A stretch of DNA of 64,000 nucleotides, from assembly GCA_951812925.1 (NCBI GenBank), contig OX638368.1, positions 124,705,309 to 124,769,308 on the forward strand. The letters are read 5' to 3'. Made by a program: the position numbers and the translations under genes. Of the stretch, positions 12,957 through 24,600 are shown piece after piece. The DNA is from Calliopum simillimum. Its lineage: Eukaryota; Arthropoda; Insecta; Diptera; Lauxaniidae. Every line of letters begins with the position of its first letter. Within the stretch, counting starts at the first letter, position 1. The notes below the pieces were generated by a model. It saw only the letters and a program-made list of their open reading frames with translations, did not search any database and was not told where the DNA came from.

Positions 12957-13654
12957 TCACACTGTGGTGGCATCGTTTCGAAGCGTATCACGTTCAGAAG
13001 GCTGGAAGAGGATGTAGGCTAAGGTAATTTGTGCTTACGAACTCTCAAGAAATTCGATCGTAAGGAAAGGTACAAACAAGGTAGTTACACTTTGTTAATG
13101 CCGTTTTTTCCTCCTCTTCCCTTCATAATTTTTAGTATAATTGCCTATTAATGTCATTATATCATTCATTCAGTGATTAATTGGGCAAGTCGATTTTTAA
13201 AATGCAGAGCATTTCACTGTGGTGGAATAAATCGTTCAATCCAAACATGCGTGGTCAGTTGTAATTCTTGTAGGGGTTTTCTAAACACTGGAAAAAAAAG
13301 TTAAAAATCCAAGTGGCCATTTTTGAAAAAAATTATTTTGAAAATTATAAAAAAAAACTATATAAAACAAACAAAATAATAATTTTATTTGTTTTTTATA
13401 CTGAATCCGAATCAGGTACCAGGATTGCGCTAATTTGTCATGATTTTGAGATATCCTAGCTCAAAGTGCAAAGAAACACCAGTTTTAGCTATTTTTGACG
13501 TTATATAACAAGAATTTGAAAACTCGTCTTTAAATTATATCGATATCTTTTTTTTCCAAAATATTTTTGATAGTACTCCGTAACCCGTTCGCATGAGCAA
13601 ATATGTTCACATTTTAACATCACTCAAATATTTATAAAAAGTATGCATCACTTA

Positions 13655-13771
13655 GGGGCTGTCCATAAATTCCGTCACGCTAAAATTCGCTATATTGACC
13701 CCCCCCCCCCCCCCTATTTGACGGTAGTTTCATATAAAAAAAGGAGCGTCGCGGAGTTTATGGACAGCCCC
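13655..13771. mobile_element. Harbinger-type MITE with TTA target duplication
   Basis: A 117-bp element with TIRs ggggctgtccataaa...tttatggacagcccc. It is flanked on both sides by TTA (13652-13654 and 13772-13774), typical of PIF/Harbinger. It contains a run of about 16 C residues near 13700. Confidence 0.8.
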
Positions 13772-13829
13772 TTAGCAAAAATTTCAAAAATAAAAATTAA
13801 TAAAAATATTAGTTTTTTGATATAATCCA

Positions 13830-14180
13830 ACCAAAGTTCTCTCAGACTCAGAAACAGGACGAACTCGGACAAGAAGGTGTATCACCTCCCATATAACCAA
13901 TAGCTTCAGAATCGTGTACAGAAATAATTCAACCAAACTTTATTCAGACCCTAAGGAAAGTAGATGGAAGCTCTGAGCATTAGCTTAGCGAACTCGGGCA
14001 AGAGGGCGTGGCAGATCCCATACAAGCAAAATTTACGTCATTCCGCAGTGTAAGCGACGTAATGACAACCAAATTTCGCACAGATACTTGGATAGTAAGT
14101 AAAAAATCTGAACAAAAACTAAGTGAATTCAGTCAAAAAGGTGGAAGGCCAAAGGTAACACAGTTACTAGTTTTTGATTG
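13830..14180 (+). repeat. Dispersed repeat family A (copy 2)
   Basis: Two diverged units starting near 'gaactcggacaagaaggtg' and 'gaactcgggcaagagggcg', ending close to 'cacagttactag'. Same orientation as the copy at the window start. Confidence 0.65.
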
Positions 14181-14825
14181 ATGTTCGGAACCCTTCTTTT
14201 TTTCAGATTGAAAATATGTATGTAAAAAAAATATAAAAATGTTGTCATTTACACATCATTAGACCTTATAAAATGTAATGGTTGAATTTTTGGGACATTT
14301 ACTTGAGTGGATTTAGTTAAAAAGCATTTAAAGTTTAAACAGACCACATCAACTAGTTGTCACATGAAATATCCGAAATTCGAACGGTTTTGACATTCGC
14401 AATAAAAAGTTTAAAAAATCCGAAAAATAAAAAAGGTCAAAATGTGAATACGATAATTGAAATACGAAATGCGAGATTCGAATTACACAGTAGCACTAAC
14501 TCGAATGCGAAGATGTTTGTATACGCATTCGAATAACATAGTCACCCCCCCCCCCCAGTCTTGATCTTGACCATGCAAATAAAAATTGATTGAATAAATT
14601 GCTTATTGCTGAGTATTCAAAATTTTTTAACCTCGTTGTTCATAGCAGGTGCGTTTTTAAGGTACCAAAATCCGTATTGAGAAATGATTTCATGTTCAAA
14701 GGGGTGTGAACTATGTTTTGACCAAAACTACGATCATAGCAGTCTTGGTCTTGAAATTACATCAGCATCTAGGTCTCAAAAAATTACCAAGACGAAGACT
14801 GATTCTTATTGAAAAGTTTTTATTA
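14181..14825. other. Intergenic sequence, no gene seen
   Basis: AT-rich with no supported gene. Includes a C-run near 14545 and short 'agtcttggtcttga' / 'ccaagacgaagac' words that recur at 55820-56100. Confidence 0.5.
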
Positions 14826-15513
14826 TATCGATACCTTAGAGCGCTATAGTCCTATCTCCACTTTTTGCGATTTGTAGATTTTTGCAGTTATGGCATCATT
14901 GTGGGCTTCTTTACCGTGTGATTTTAAAATACCACTCAAATACCAAAATATTCGATAATTAAGAAAAATCCTATCTCCAAACTGTAATTTTTTCAAGAGC
15001 GCTACTGTCCTATCTCCACTGAATATTCAAATAAGTCACATTTTAAAAAAAAATTCTTCGTTTTTTCGCGTTTTCTTCGCGTTTCATGACTTTTTGCGAC
15101 ATTTTAGTGAACAAATTTGGTTACACCCAAGGCTCCTACACTCTTGTTTGTCGGAACCAAAAATTCAAAAAAAAAATTCGTTTTATTCGTGTTTTCTACG
15201 CGTTTCATGACTTTTTACGACATTTTAGTGGAAAACATTCAAAAAATGTACTAAATATGTCGTTTGTTTGAATAGTAGTGGAATTCTATATAAGGGCAAA
15301 AGTAATGACATACTATAAATTGGCTGGGATTTCGTTAGAAATTAATAAAATTGGTTAAAAACATTAAATTATGTTGAAATATACTATAGGTAAAAATATT
15401 GCATGTATCGTTATATCAAAATAGCAGCCAATCCTAAATAACCACTGTTTGAAATCTTCTTTTTGCATTTACCAATAATTGGAGATAGGACTATAGCGCT
15501 CTAAGGTATCGAT
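14826..15513. mobile_element. TIR element, about 690 bp
   Basis: A perfect 34-bp inverted repeat begins atcgataccttagagcgcta at the left and has its exact complement at 15480-15513. Inside, a segment containing 'cgcgtttcatgactttt' is directly duplicated about 120 bp apart (near 15058 and 15178). The interior also holds a weak family C copy (15300-15440). No transposase. Superfamily unknown. Confidence 0.75.
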
Positions 15514-15784
15514 AAGACCTATGATAGTTCTGATAAACATAACGTCAGTATAATCTATAATCAAAATAATTATTATTTGTATGCGTTGCGTTTTATTTCT
15601 AGATCTTGCGTATGATTTTGTAAAAAGCTGTCTCGTTTTAACCGCCGTTATTATTATTTTCCTTTTTGTTCTTAACAAAAGTTATTTCGTTTTCAAGCTC
15701 AATTAGTTTTTTCACGTTTTTGTTCCCACTGCGTGTCATTTCATGGGCTTTCCCGAAACGAGTTTAATCTTTATCCACAATATT

Positions 15785-15885
15785 TGTTTAGCTAAGTTAA
15801 TGACAAAAAAGTTTTAGGCTAAATATTTACATTATAGCAACAATAAACTACGTATTTGATTTGCTCTATTGTTTGCCTACACCCT
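15785..15885 (-). pseudogene. Decayed duplicate of the p38a 3' end
   Basis: Aligns with 16015-16105, which covers the last codons and early 3' UTR of the p38 gene. Shared stretches include 'tttagctaag', 'tgacaaaaaagtt', 'gctaaatatttacat' and 'tatttgatttgct'. Read on the minus strand, the copy still resembles the p38 C-terminus (QTIEQIK against QTLQQIK), but no stop follows at that place and upstream similarity fades. It could be a local 228-bp tandem duplication or the end of a lost tandem p38 paralogue. Confidence 0.55.
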
Positions 15886-16085
15886 AGACTGTTGTAAAAT
15901 AGAAAATACTATTTATGGCAAAATTTTTTTTAATTGTTTAAGTAACAATAAAGTTTAATAATTAGAATATATAATCAAAATTATTTTTAATACAAAAGAA
16001 TTACAATTCCATAATTTTGATTTAGCTAAGGCACTGACAAAAAAGTTCTAAGCTAAATATTTACATAGATAAGATAAAAAATACA

Positions 16086-17171
16086 TTATTTGATTTGCTG
16101 CAATGTTTGCGCAAACGTTGGTGGTGGCTTAAAATTGATTACCTCATTAAATATAAGCTCCTTCCATTTCTCAACTGGCAAATCCATGTCCTCAAAACTC
16201 TGATCATAAAGAGCGGATGTTTGTTCATCACTGGGTTCGGAATACTTTTCCATGTACGGATGAGCTAGAGCCTGTTCGGCTGTAATACGTCGCTCGGCAT
16301 CTAATTCTAACATTTTCTCAAGCAAATCAATTGCTAAAGGATTTGCTCCCTTAAAAACCTCCTTAAAACTACGACGCTTCATTGGTGGCAGCGACAGAAT
16401 ATAATTTTTTGCGCTTTCAGAAGATATTTTCTTTAAAAAATCATCAGGTGGAGTGCCCAAAACCTCCATGATAAGATTAAGCTGATGTATATGATCGGTA
16501 CCAGGAAACAGTGTACGTCCAGTAAGTAACTCGGCCATTATACATCCGACTGACCACATGTCAACAGTTTGACTGTAATGCATCCAGTTCAACATAATTT
16601 CAGGTGCTCGATACCAGCGGGTTGCAACGTAGCCAGTCATTTCACTTTCAGTTGGGCGGGCCAACCCAAAATCTAAAATACGCAATTCACAATCTTCGTT
16701 AACAGCAATGTTGGATGGCTTCAAGTCTCTGTGTATGATTCCAGCACTATGTATATATTTAAGCCCTCTTAGAATCTGATAAACTAAAAATTGCACATGA
16801 TCATCAGAAAGCCTTTGAGTGCGTATTATATTATTAAGATCAGCGTCCATTAAATGCGTAACTAAGTACACTTGTTGAAAACCATCCAATGTCACATTGG
16901 TAGGATGCGGATGAAACACGTCAAGAAGGCCAATAACATTTTCATGATCCATGTGCTTAAGCAAACGCAACTCTCGGTAAGTTCTTTTTGCATGCACCGC
17001 CGACTGAAAGGGTCGGGCCAACTTTTTAATAGCTACATATATATTAGTTCCCTTTACAAGCGCTTTACAAACTTGTCCATACGCCCCCGACCCGACTGGT
17101 TGCAGTTCCTGATAGAGATCTGGAATTTCCCATTCGGTTCGGTTTATATCAACTTTGTAAAATTTGTGCAT
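16086..17171 (-). CDS. p38a: p38 MAP kinase
   Basis: Stress- and immunity-activated Ser/Thr kinase of 361 residues in a single uninterrupted coding exon. Visible motifs: glycine loop GSGAYGQV (about residues 28-35), the VAIKK lysine, catalytic loop [16 protein letters not shown], and the activation-loop TGY dual-phosphorylation motif that marks p38 rather than ERK (TEY) or JNK (TPY). MAPK insert and C-terminal docking regions are intact. Length is close to Drosophila p38a/p38b (about 365). The start is the first ATG of the frame, giving [20 protein letters not shown]. Close similarity to p38a and possible 95E synteny favour p38a, but p38b cannot be fully excluded. Upstream sequence is rich in transposons. 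Confidence 0.93.
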   Translation of the reverse strand: MHKFYKVDINRTEWEIPDLYQELQPVGSGAYGQVCKALVKGTNIYVAIKKLARPFQSAVHAKRTYRELRLLKHMDHENVIGLLDVFHPHPTNVTLDGFQQVYLVTHLMDADLNNIIRTQRLSDDHVQFLVYQILRGLKYIHSAGIIHRDLKPSNIAVNEDCELRILDFGLARPTESEMTGYVATRWYRAPEIMLNWMHYSQTVDMWSVGCIMAELLTGRTLFPGTDHIHQLNLIMEVLGTPPDDFLKKISSESAKNYILSLPPMKRRSFKEVFKGANPLAIDLLEKMLELDAERRITAEQALAHPYMEKYSEPSDEQTSALYDQSFEDMDLPVEKWKELIFNEVINFKPPPTFAQTLQQIK

Positions 17172-17420
17172 TTTGTAAAACGAATAACACGAAACAAAAT
17201 TAAAAGAAAAATAATGTAATGGCCTTTAAAATTGAACAAACGCCTTTTCGAAGTGAGAAACTGATTACGATACGAATTATCTTAAATTCCTTCCTTAGTA
17301 TATAAAAAATATAAAAATAAACATATACTCATGCAAACAGAGTTGCCAGATTTCTGTTCCCTATACAAAATCCTCAAATCACTGAGACAAATTCACTTGA
17401 GTCAATGACGGTACATAGTG

Positions 17421-17541
17421 AAGTCACACTAAGGGCACGGGCACGTAGGGCGGCACGTCAAATTTGTAGGCAAACGCAGGGAAATGAAAGCACCACTTCC
17501 CACCTCTTGCCTAGAAATTTGACGTGCCCTTCGTGTGAGTT
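17421..17541. mobile_element. Small inverted-repeat element upstream of p38a
   Basis: The left end 'cacactaagggcac...gcacgtcaaattt' is complementary to the right end 'aaatttgacgtgcccttcgtgtg'. About 120 bp; the left arm has a short internal insertion. It lies about 250 bp upstream of the p38a start codon. Confidence 0.55.
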
Positions 17542-17674
17542 CGCAAAAACAAAGCAGTTGGGCGATAGTACTATTTTCCATGTCTGTAAAGACGCAACGC
17601 AGCGATAAAAACGACATCCGGCAGCTTTGTCAAAAATATACATCAAATCAAAGTTTTAAATACATATTTATAAG

Positions 17675-19552
17675 TAGTGTCCGACCGAAGGTCACTTTTT
17701 GGCCGAAGCCGATTAATCGGTTTTTTTATAACCTTCGGCCGTAGCCGAAGCCGAAGGTTCATTTATTTTATATTTTTATACCCTACTCTCAGGGTATATT
17801 CAATTTGTAGCATTACAGGCATTATCAGGCCAAATATAACACACTTAGCGCCGATTTTGCATTGTTCAAATAAGCCTTAACTGGAATGGATCTTGAGAAA
17901 TGGTGCCTTTGTGAGATATCAGGTGCAAAAGCTTTTGCAAAATGTTTTCCCTAATTTGATCCACGATTTTTTAGCTCAGAAAATTTGCTTAAGTTGTTTT
18001 CGTACAAATTATATTCTATTTAAAGGTATTTTCTTGACCTTTAGCACCCGATTTCTCAGGAAGGCACAACTTCTCAAGGTTTGACTATCCGATATCTCAC
18101 AAAGGCACCACCTCTCTTAAATAAAGCGGCCATTTATCATCCGACTTTATTCTGCAAGGGCTCGAAATAAATAACACAGGTTTACAAAAAAAAAAAATGT
18201 CATGGCGTTTTGACCAGACTATGTGTTTCCTAGGGACTTTGACGTCCTGAATCCGAATCCGGGGTCCGTTTTTTTCCAGAACGTCTGAGAAAAAAGATTT
18301 CAAGGTCATATGGAGGTCAAAATGGGGTTCATGCGTCGATTAGTAATAAATTCGCTAAAACTCTGAAACTAATTTGTTATCATTGAGTTCTTTGTCCTTA
18401 AAAAGAATATGTGATCAAAAAGGGTATCTCGGACCTAGTTTCGGAGATGTGGCCATCGGAAGATCCGGATATATTTTCTATGAAAACCGCAATAAGTTGG
18501 GAACCCCTGGACGGATTTGAAAAAAAAAAATTGGAGTCATATGAAAGGTAATTTGACAACTTCTAAAAATATTTTCAATTGGATTCATAGTTTTGGAGAT
18601 ATGACCTTTTTGAAATTTTGAGAAATTTTTCAATTACAACAACAAATACATCAACAAAACCAACAACCACAACAACAAAGTAGCTTTCATATGACACCAA
18701 TATTTTCCAAATCCATCCAGTGGTTCCCAACTTACAGCGGTTTTCATAGAAGATATATCCGGATCTTCCGATGGCTATATCTCCGAAACTAGGTTTGAGA
18801 TACCCTTTTTGATCACATATTCTTTTTAAGGACTAAGAACTCAATGATAAAAATTAGTTTCAGAATTTTAGCGAATTTATCACTTAACGACACATGACCA
18901 TTTTGACCTCCATATGACCTTGAAATCTTTTTTCTCAGACGTTCTGGAAATAAACGGACCCCGGATTTGGATTCAGGAAGTCAAAGTCCCTAGGAAACAC
19001 ATAGTCTGGTCAAAACGCCATGACATTTTTTTATTTTGTAAACCTGTGTAATTAATAATGAACTCTTTAATTTTTCGGTCCGGAAAAATTCTTTGTATGT
19101 TATTGAGAGATACCCTTATTTTAATGGCTTATAACTTGGAAAGTAGGAATAGAATTAAAAATGTAGAGCGTTAAGGGTGATCTTGCATATCCAAATGCAA
19201 TAACAAAATTAAATTTTGCTATTTACTGTTTTCGTTACATAGCTTTAAGTATATCTCAAAACAATGATTTTTGCACTTTTGAGCAAGGATAACTCAGGAT
19301 TCTGACATAATAGAAAAAAATAAAATTCAGATTCGTAATTAGAAAGCCTCAATCCACTATAAACGTTCATCATTTTATTTAAAAGTTTTTTTTTTAATCA
19401 ACAAGTTGGTTTATGCTTGAAGTTACAAACATTCGGCTTCGGCCAAACATTCGGCTTATTTCTGGCCGAAGGCCGAATGAGAGGCCGAATGTGTTTTTTT
19501 GGCCGAAAGTGGCCGAACCCGTAGCCGAAGCCGATTAGTCGTTCGGACTCTA
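17675..19552. mobile_element. hAT-like non-autonomous fold-back element
   Basis: Ends are inverted: left tagtgtccgaccgaagg..., right ...gttcggactcta. Subterminal CCGAAGCCGA-type repeats sit at both sides (17693-17760 and 19430-19540). The flanks tttataag (17667-17674) and cttataag (19553-19560) match at 7 of 8 bases, as an 8-bp hAT target duplication would. No transposase frame. The 1.88-kb body holds a long hairpin (18174-19050) and a family G fragment (about 17885-18115). Confidence 0.7.
18174..19050. repeat. Long hairpin inside the hAT-like element
   Basis: Arms 18174-18550 and 18683-19050 are near-perfect reverse complements, for example 'actatgtgtttcctagggac' against its complement near 18990. 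The loop contains CAA-rich repeats. The arm cores include the family E motif 'cttccgatggctatatctcc'. Confidence 0.8.
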
Positions 19553-19781
19553 CTTATAAGCATTTTAACTCTATAAAGTTTTTCTGCAATGACCGAAATA
19601 TAAAAATAAGGACCAGCTTACCAATCGGGCAAAATCGGACTTTTGAACCGAAGTGGCAACCGTGCTTATAATATGAACCAGGGACGATGAGCTTATCGAT
19701 TTTGTATCAAAACCCAAATAAAAGAAATGTACTAAAAAAGTGCCCAAAAAGAACCAAAATATCAGTGGAACCATTTCTGTA

Positions 19782-20380
19782 GACTTTTGACAAAACAACC
19801 TGACTCGGAATAAGACAATTTTTCAGGATTTTAATCATAACCACAAAACTTAAATACGCTTCTTTTGGTGAAATCGACACATCTCTATGACTTTTAGTTG
19901 CAGAGATATAGAATCGAAAATTTGACAAAACATCTTATCTCAAATAGGTTAAAAAATTCAAGCATTTGCAACAACAAAAAACTTTTAAAAATGCTTTTCA
20001 CTAAACAACTTAACTTATCAACGACATAAGAAAAGGATATTTTTCTTCACAAAACATCTTAAGTCGAGATAAGATACAAGTTAAATGGCAAACAAATGTA
20101 AAATATTGCACTTGTAACACGTTCATGTTTTACATTTTGAAATGACAAGCATTTCCAAGTCGATGTATTCTTGACACAAGATGGTTTGTGAAAAGTAATT
20201 TGAAAAATTTTTTTGTTTGAAATGTTGAATATTTCAACCTATTTGAGATAAGCTGTTTGGAAAAGTAAAACAAGATTGGCTGATTTTTCGATTCCATATC
20301 ATAGAGATATGACAATTACAATTATGATACGTATCCTGGAAAATTGTCTTATCTGGAGTTAGGTTGTTTTGTCAAAAGTC
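19782..20380. mobile_element. TIR element, about 600 bp
   Basis: Left end gacttttgacaaaacaacct and right end aggttgttttgtcaaaagtc are inverted, and similarity runs inward for about 150 bp with gaps (for example 'cttatctcaaataggtt' against 'aacctatttgagataag'). Non-coding. Confidence 0.7.
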
Positions 20381-20754
20381 CCCAGGTATGTACGGAAACA
20401 AATCAGTTTGTCATTGATTTGCATTGTATGGCAAAAACTTTCGACTATGGCTTCTCTGACAAAATATCATACATGGCGAGAAGTGCTTCATTTTTGAAAT
20501 TTATCATAGTGCTAACCAATTTATCAACAAACTTATTAGCTACCATAAAATTTCGTTGATAGTTTTTTGTTTTTATGAATGTACTTTTTGGGTTGGAGTT
20601 GTAAAAAATGGTACAATTATACTATTATAATCATCACTGAACTGTCAAATCAGCTGTCGTCATTTATTTACCTGGCGTTCGTTTTCTCATAATCAGTCGC
20701 ATGATTATTTTGACATATTCTACTATAGTCCAAGTATTATCGTTTATCAAATTT

Positions 20755-20892
20755 ATTAGTATATATAAAAAAATAAAGGTGTTTCAGGCATTGTTCTTCG
20801 TTTTACCAGTCGTACAAAAGTGGGCAAATTGAGAAGTTGTTCCGCAATCGCTGAAAGCTGAACTTTTGGTCTGCATAAAAATCGTCAAAACA
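20755..20892 (+). promoter_or_regulatory. Likely promoter and 5' non-coding exon of the acyl-CoA synthetase
   Basis: A TATATAAA-like box at about 20760-20768 precedes a sequence ending in caaaacag|gtgagcg, a good splice donor at 20892/20893. A matching acceptor (cttacaaaag) lies just before the coding start at 21652. Expression data would be needed to fix the transcription start. Confidence 0.4.
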
Positions 20893-21479
20893 GGTGAGCG
20901 TTGAAAACAAATTTCAATTCATATGCCCCATTCAAAGCGCCGAAATCCAAATATACTAAGTGCTCTTACATTTACATTTTGCACAAAGTGTGTATGAGAT
21001 GAACTTTGGCCAGAAAACTTGAAAACTTATTTAAAATTCAGCTTCGGTGCAAAGTAACATAATCTTTAGTATAATCAGTTTTATTTTAAGATTAAGTATA
21101 CGGGATTGGTTTTTAGATAAGATATAGCTCTTTCGTTTTAGATTTACTGGATACGAAAAGTTTTCTTTATTATAAATCTTTTTACAAATATGTAATTCAA
21201 AAAAATTTCGAACTTTCCTACCATAGATTGTATAAGTTTATATTTGCATACTTTCCAAAATTTCAGTATCGTAAATTTAATGTACTTTAAAGTACGAACT
21301 TTGATTTACATACTGACTCTGGATTCACCATATTTTATAAAGATTTTAGAGCTTACTTTAAAAGTGGTCTATGGTATATGGGAAAGCTAGCCGTAAATTA
21401 AATTATCAAATAAAAGTTGCATAAAAGATCTTGTAGAATCAGTCTTAATAAACTAAATTTACAAATTTTTACAATTAAA

Positions 21480-21593
21480 TCGATGATTGTCAAAGCCTCA
21501 CATGAGACATTATGTTTATATGTTAAAATCACACATGTTTCATAAATGCAAACGAAATGTTACATGTGTGGTTTTAACAATCATCAATTCCTT
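21480..21593. mobile_element. Short MITE upstream of the acyl-CoA synthetase coding exon 1
   Basis: 'atgattgtcaaagcctcacatg' at the left and its imperfect complement 'acatgtgtggttttaacaatcat' at the right enclose about 115 bp. Confidence 0.5.
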
Positions 21594-21651
21594 TTATAAA
21601 AAATAAAAATTTTATTTATTTCTTCTTACAAAAGCACTGTGCCTTATCGCG

Positions 21652-24600
21652 ATGAGTACCATACTACCTGGAAATATTGTATATGGAGGTCCAATCACCT
21701 CGACCGAAACCCATGCTTACCGATCATTGGGTCACTATGTTTTGACAAAGTACAAAAGCTTTGGCGATCAAACTGTTATGGTAATGTATAATACTTATTA
21801 AAAATAACTTACTCGTATGTATGCCTTAAATTATCTTTATAGTGCAAAAAAAAAATCCTTCTTTAATAAAACAGTGGAACACAAAAAATGTCCCTGACGT
21901 CTCATAAAGTTTTTCTGATAGGTTATGAAAAATAAAAAGACACGTATTTTACCGAATTTGTGTATCAGTGATTTTTTCATTATATGGCTCCTCAAAGCTT
22001 AAAATTCGCGTTTTATACGAAATTTTAAGATTTTATGAAAAAACCATCTGAGTATAAAATGTTGCCATGTCCTTATCTTTAATTTAAGATATAGCACTAG
22101 AGAATCCGCATGGTAGTTTTATTTTATAAGCAAAACACTAAAAATTTTGCTATTTCAAATAGTTTTGCTTATAAAACAAAACCTACGTAGCGGATTCTCA
22201 AGTTCCATAGCTTAAATTAAAAGTAAGGACATGAGCACCATTTCATAATAAGATGTTTTTTCATAAAATCTCAAAATTTTATATAAAATGAGAACTTTTA
22301 ACTTTGAGCAGCCATAAAATGAAAAAAATGGCTGATACATAAATTCGGTAAAATACGTGTCTTTTTATTTTGCATATCCTATCAAAAAAACTTTGAGACC
22401 CCAGGGACAAAAATTTTTTTTCATTCCGCGATATATGAGATGTTTTAGAGGTGCCAAAGTTAGAAATTTAAAATAGTCAATGAATACTTTGATCATTTCA
22501 AAATTCGTCAATGAATGATATTGTATAACTTTTAATTAAGAAAGTGTACAAAGTGCGGCGCACGGGCTGCATTCAGGCTTTCTATTGTATATGTTTGTTT
22601 TATTATTCTGCTGTGGATCATTAATATTTCAAAAAACATCCACGTAATGAGCCTAAATAAAAAACAATATCTAATGTTAATCGCGCATTAATTATAGATT
22701 TATCTAATAGCTTGCCAATAAATATGTACATAAAAGTGTTTAACGTTTCATATCGACGGCTTATATTCAATACTCTCTAACTACAATTTTCATGAAAATG
22801 AGTTTTTGATGGCAAACAGTCAAATATCATGTATAAAATTAATTACAAACGAAAAAATCGCTTTATATGCTCTTTTAATAAGTTCTTTCTCCATTTACTA
22901 CAATGTTTTTTGTGCATCCAATATCTTCTTATCGGCATTATTTTGGATTGCTGTTATAATCTTTTGATAATTTTTTGTTTGGTGGAAAAAATATTATCAA
23001 GATTTAGAGATATCTTAACTTAAATGTGCAAAAAAACTATGGTTTTCATAACAGCCCAAGGTATAATTTTTAGTTTTAAAATCTGATATGGTTATTAAAA
23101 GAACTTTTCTTCAAAACCCTTGTTGAACTATGACGATATCTTTTTTCTGTTCTAAATGTCGTACAGTACTTCCGCTCCAAGTTAAACATTTTTACCACCA
23201 AATCGATTTTTTTTTTTCAATTCAATTTAAACTTTTTCCAAATCGAAATAAACTTTTTTCAAAGCAAATAAAGCTATCTCTTTTCCAAATCAATTTATAC
23301 TGAGGCTAAATTCAGATTCCCGAAATTCATCAGAAATTACTTTTTGTGTTTCATCAATCATTAAAAAATTCTCAAAAATTTTAATAGCAAGTTAAAATAG
23401 TGCAGATAGAGGATAGTATTCACAAAACAAGGTCGTAGTAAAATTTATTTAAATTCCTAGAATATTTTTCTTATTGGGTGTATGCATTAATTTCTATCGT
23501 TTTTTTATTTTTTTATTTGAGACTTTATTTAAAGAAAATGGTACAATGTATTTTATTCAAAGTATTGCGCATCGCTAGACACTACTTTTTCCCCATCTTT
23601 CTGGCAATTTATGGATTCTATCCCAGAAAAACTGCGCCGGTTTGGCGGCCAAAAACGAATCGAGCCAATTTTCGATATCTTGAACTGAAGTGAAGCGTAT
23701 TCCTGATAGGGCATTCTGCATCGATCGGAACAAATGGTAGTCTGATGGTGCAAGGTCTGGGCTATAAGGCGGGTGAGGCAAAATTTCCCATCCGTTGTAA
23801 TTTTTGACTGGGGCAGCAATATGTGGCCGAGCGTTATCGTGGTGGAAAATGATTGACTCGTGTATGGTCGCATACGTTGGCCGCTCTGCCTGGATTTTCT
23901 GCTTCATTCGGATCAATTGTTCACGATAGAGTTGAGCATTTATGGTTTGGCCACCTGGTAACAGCTCATAATGGATCACACCTAGCTGGTCCTGACCAGG
24001 ACGTTCTTTGTCTTCGACATCAAAATCACCACTTTTAAACCGTCGAAACCACTCACGACAGCTTGATTCAGCTGGAGCATAGTTCCCATAAACTTCTACA
24101 AGAATGCGATGACTTTCGGCAGCTATTTTCTTTGAAATATAGTAGTGAAGTAAAACTTCCCGCAAAAGTTGCTTTTTCGGCACGAACTCGGACATTTTGG
24201 AGCACAGTAAAATTTATGATGCGGATGAAAATTTTCAAATCCAATGATGCATAGTTGTTGACAGATGCCTAAGCTTCAGATATGACGTTTCTGATCTTTC
24301 ATTTAAGTCACCATGTATTGATGGCGACATCTTTTGAAAAACGATGGAAATTAATGCATACACCCAATACGTTTTTCTTGTTTTCTAGACTAGATTCGCA
24401 AAAAAAAATTGAAAACTTATCGAATAGAAGACGTTTAGTTATAAAAAATTAGAGATTCGTTGACTTTAAATTTTTATAAAACGCTTTGTGTGTATTTAAA
24501 AGATGCTCGAACATCATGATGAATTAGCTCATTTTTCATACATAACTCGACTTTTATTTTTCCACCACATGCATGTTCTGTGTATTTTAATTACAGGCCA

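Noticed and set aside
16872..17219. 115-codon frame on + overlapping p38a
   Set aside because: Antisense shadow of the conserved kinase coding sequence.
23575..24195. 206-codon transposase frame as a host gene
   Set aside because: Flanked by mariner TIRs and TA duplication and lacking the central catalytic part, so it is a defective transposon.
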